Of a stretch of 64,000 nucleotides of DNA, positions 63,143-64,000 are shown piece by piece. The translations under genes and the position numbers were made by a program. Origin of the DNA: Aradus depressus (lineage: Eukaryota > Arthropoda > Insecta > Hemiptera > Aradidae); contig OY759225.1 of NCBI GenBank assembly GCA_963662175.1, forward strand, positions 18,463,601-18,527,600. Direction: 5' to 3'. The notes beneath the pieces were generated by a model. The model saw only the letters and a program-made list of their open reading frames with translations. It was not told the origin of the DNA and made no database searches. The number at the start of each line of letters is the position of its first letter. The first letter of the stretch is position 1.

Positions 63143-64000
63143 AGTATTACAGTCAGTGGTTACCTCCGGGGGAGCTTCTAGAGGTCCGAGTCTCCCAAAT
63201 TAATAACAAAAAGTCTGCAGCGCTAACCACGGAAACTGCGGGCTGTGCCCCCGGGAGTCGATACCCCCCCCCCCCCTCGTAGCCTAACCTGTCCCCCCTG
63301 CTCAAAATCCTGGTACCTACACATAGGTTTAGTTACCTAATTTCTTGAAAACAAAAAAATTAAACAACAAAAATGCTAAAAAGGAAGGATTCTTAAAATA
63401 TGGAACTGTCAGATGTAAGACGAATGGGGTTCACGAGCCAACAAAAACGACAAAGTGAAAACCAGCAATAAAACTAATTATAATGGGCTATTAGCTTCAC
63501 AAATGGGGTTCTTTTGTATCATATCCAGGTGGGAATCAGGAGTTCAGTGGGGTAGATAACGTTGTAACACGTTTATCGAGGAACCCTGCGCTTAAAAAGC
63601 TCCAGGGGGGCGCTAGATTTGAGGGATTACAGGTTTGAAACAGTTCACGCTATTTGACTGATGAGCCCTGCCTCACCCTTCATACCCTAGATATGGATCT
63701 TGTTATGATAAATAGTTTGTTATGAAAATTGTTTTCTACTGAAAAGTAAACAAAAATCTCATTTTTTTAAAATATATACATATATATATTTTTTTTTTTT
63801 TAATTGAAGAAGAAGAAGAGTTTATTATAAGAGTGGCATTTACAGAGGTACAATTATACAATAAGGTTCCTTAACCATTACCCTTATACACTAAAAACAA
63901 ATCAAAAATAATCAGTTAAATTAAAATCAATGCTACTGCTTAAGAGTAAATTTTAAAAAACTCTTAAAGAAAAAAATACAATGAATAGAAAATAAATTAA
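63143..64000. other. unassigned end region
   Basis: C run at 63267-63277, a (TA) tract and T run at 63770-63803. From 63805 the text GAGTTTATTATAAGAGTGGC followed by CATTTACAGAGG resembles the 3' end of a LINE on the minus strand (AATAAA signal next to a T run), not confirmed. Confidence 0.35.

Overview
This window looks like AT-rich, transposon-dense nuclear DNA from an arthropod, most probably an insect. The evidence is the mix of mobile elements (Jockey-like and R1-like non-LTR retrotransposons, mariner, pogo/Tigger-like, hAT, PIF/Harbinger, Helitron), a nuclear copy of an insect-type mitochondrial 12S rRNA, and a tRNA-derived SINE whose tail is built from the insect telomere pentamer (CCTAA/TTAGG). 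I see no intact host protein-coding gene, functional tRNA or CRISPR array. Almost every long open frame is a broken transposon gene or an open frame created by a tandem repeat whose period is a multiple of three. Family names used here (SINE-1, LINE-A and so on) are working labels for this window only.

Layout. 1-8.8 kb: SINE-1 and SINE-2 copies in a large inverted arrangement around a 23-24 bp minisatellite, a 96-bp near-perfect palindrome, and a LINE-A relic split by a small hAT element. 8.8-17 kb: several LINE 3' ends (LINE-C, -D, -E), then 14 copies of a 44-bp piece of mitochondrial 12S rRNA fused to a longer 12S pseudogene. 17-25.8 kb: SINE-1 copies, a composite SINE inverted repeat, and copies of an unclassified repeat (family X) and a MITE. 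25.8-29.7 kb: a complete non-autonomous Helitron (5' TC to hairpin-CTAG, inserted A^T) filled with nested tandem arrays. 29.9-31 kb: a palindromic element with hammerhead-ribozyme-like cores near its ends. 31-43 kb: SINE-1 copies, LINE-F, LINE-B and R1-like relics, further Helitron ends, and a second palindromic hammerhead-like element at 41.5-42.0 kb. 43-49 kb: another LINE-F with SINE insertion, a 27-bp minisatellite split by a pogo-like element, and arrays of 112 bp and 74 bp. 49.3-50.4 kb: an internally deleted PIF/Harbinger element. 51-57.9 kb: a Helitron end, a dead mariner carrying a nested LINE-G (perfect 13-bp target duplication) with a SINE at its border, then LINE-A carrying a short retro-insert and a pogo-like element. 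58-64 kb: a second LINE-E copy, SINE-1 copies, a third pogo-like element, LINE-A and a small MITE.

The elements form a nested record of insertions. SINE-1 has inserted into LINE-F (twice, at different points) and at the mariner border; pogo-like elements into LINE-A and a minisatellite; hAT into LINE-A; LINE-G into mariner. The most unusual signals are the hammerhead-like cores in three repeat families, two of them palindromic; the telomere-like SINE tail; the 12S tandem array; and several palindromes with loops of 0-5 nt, one of which lies inside a SINE.
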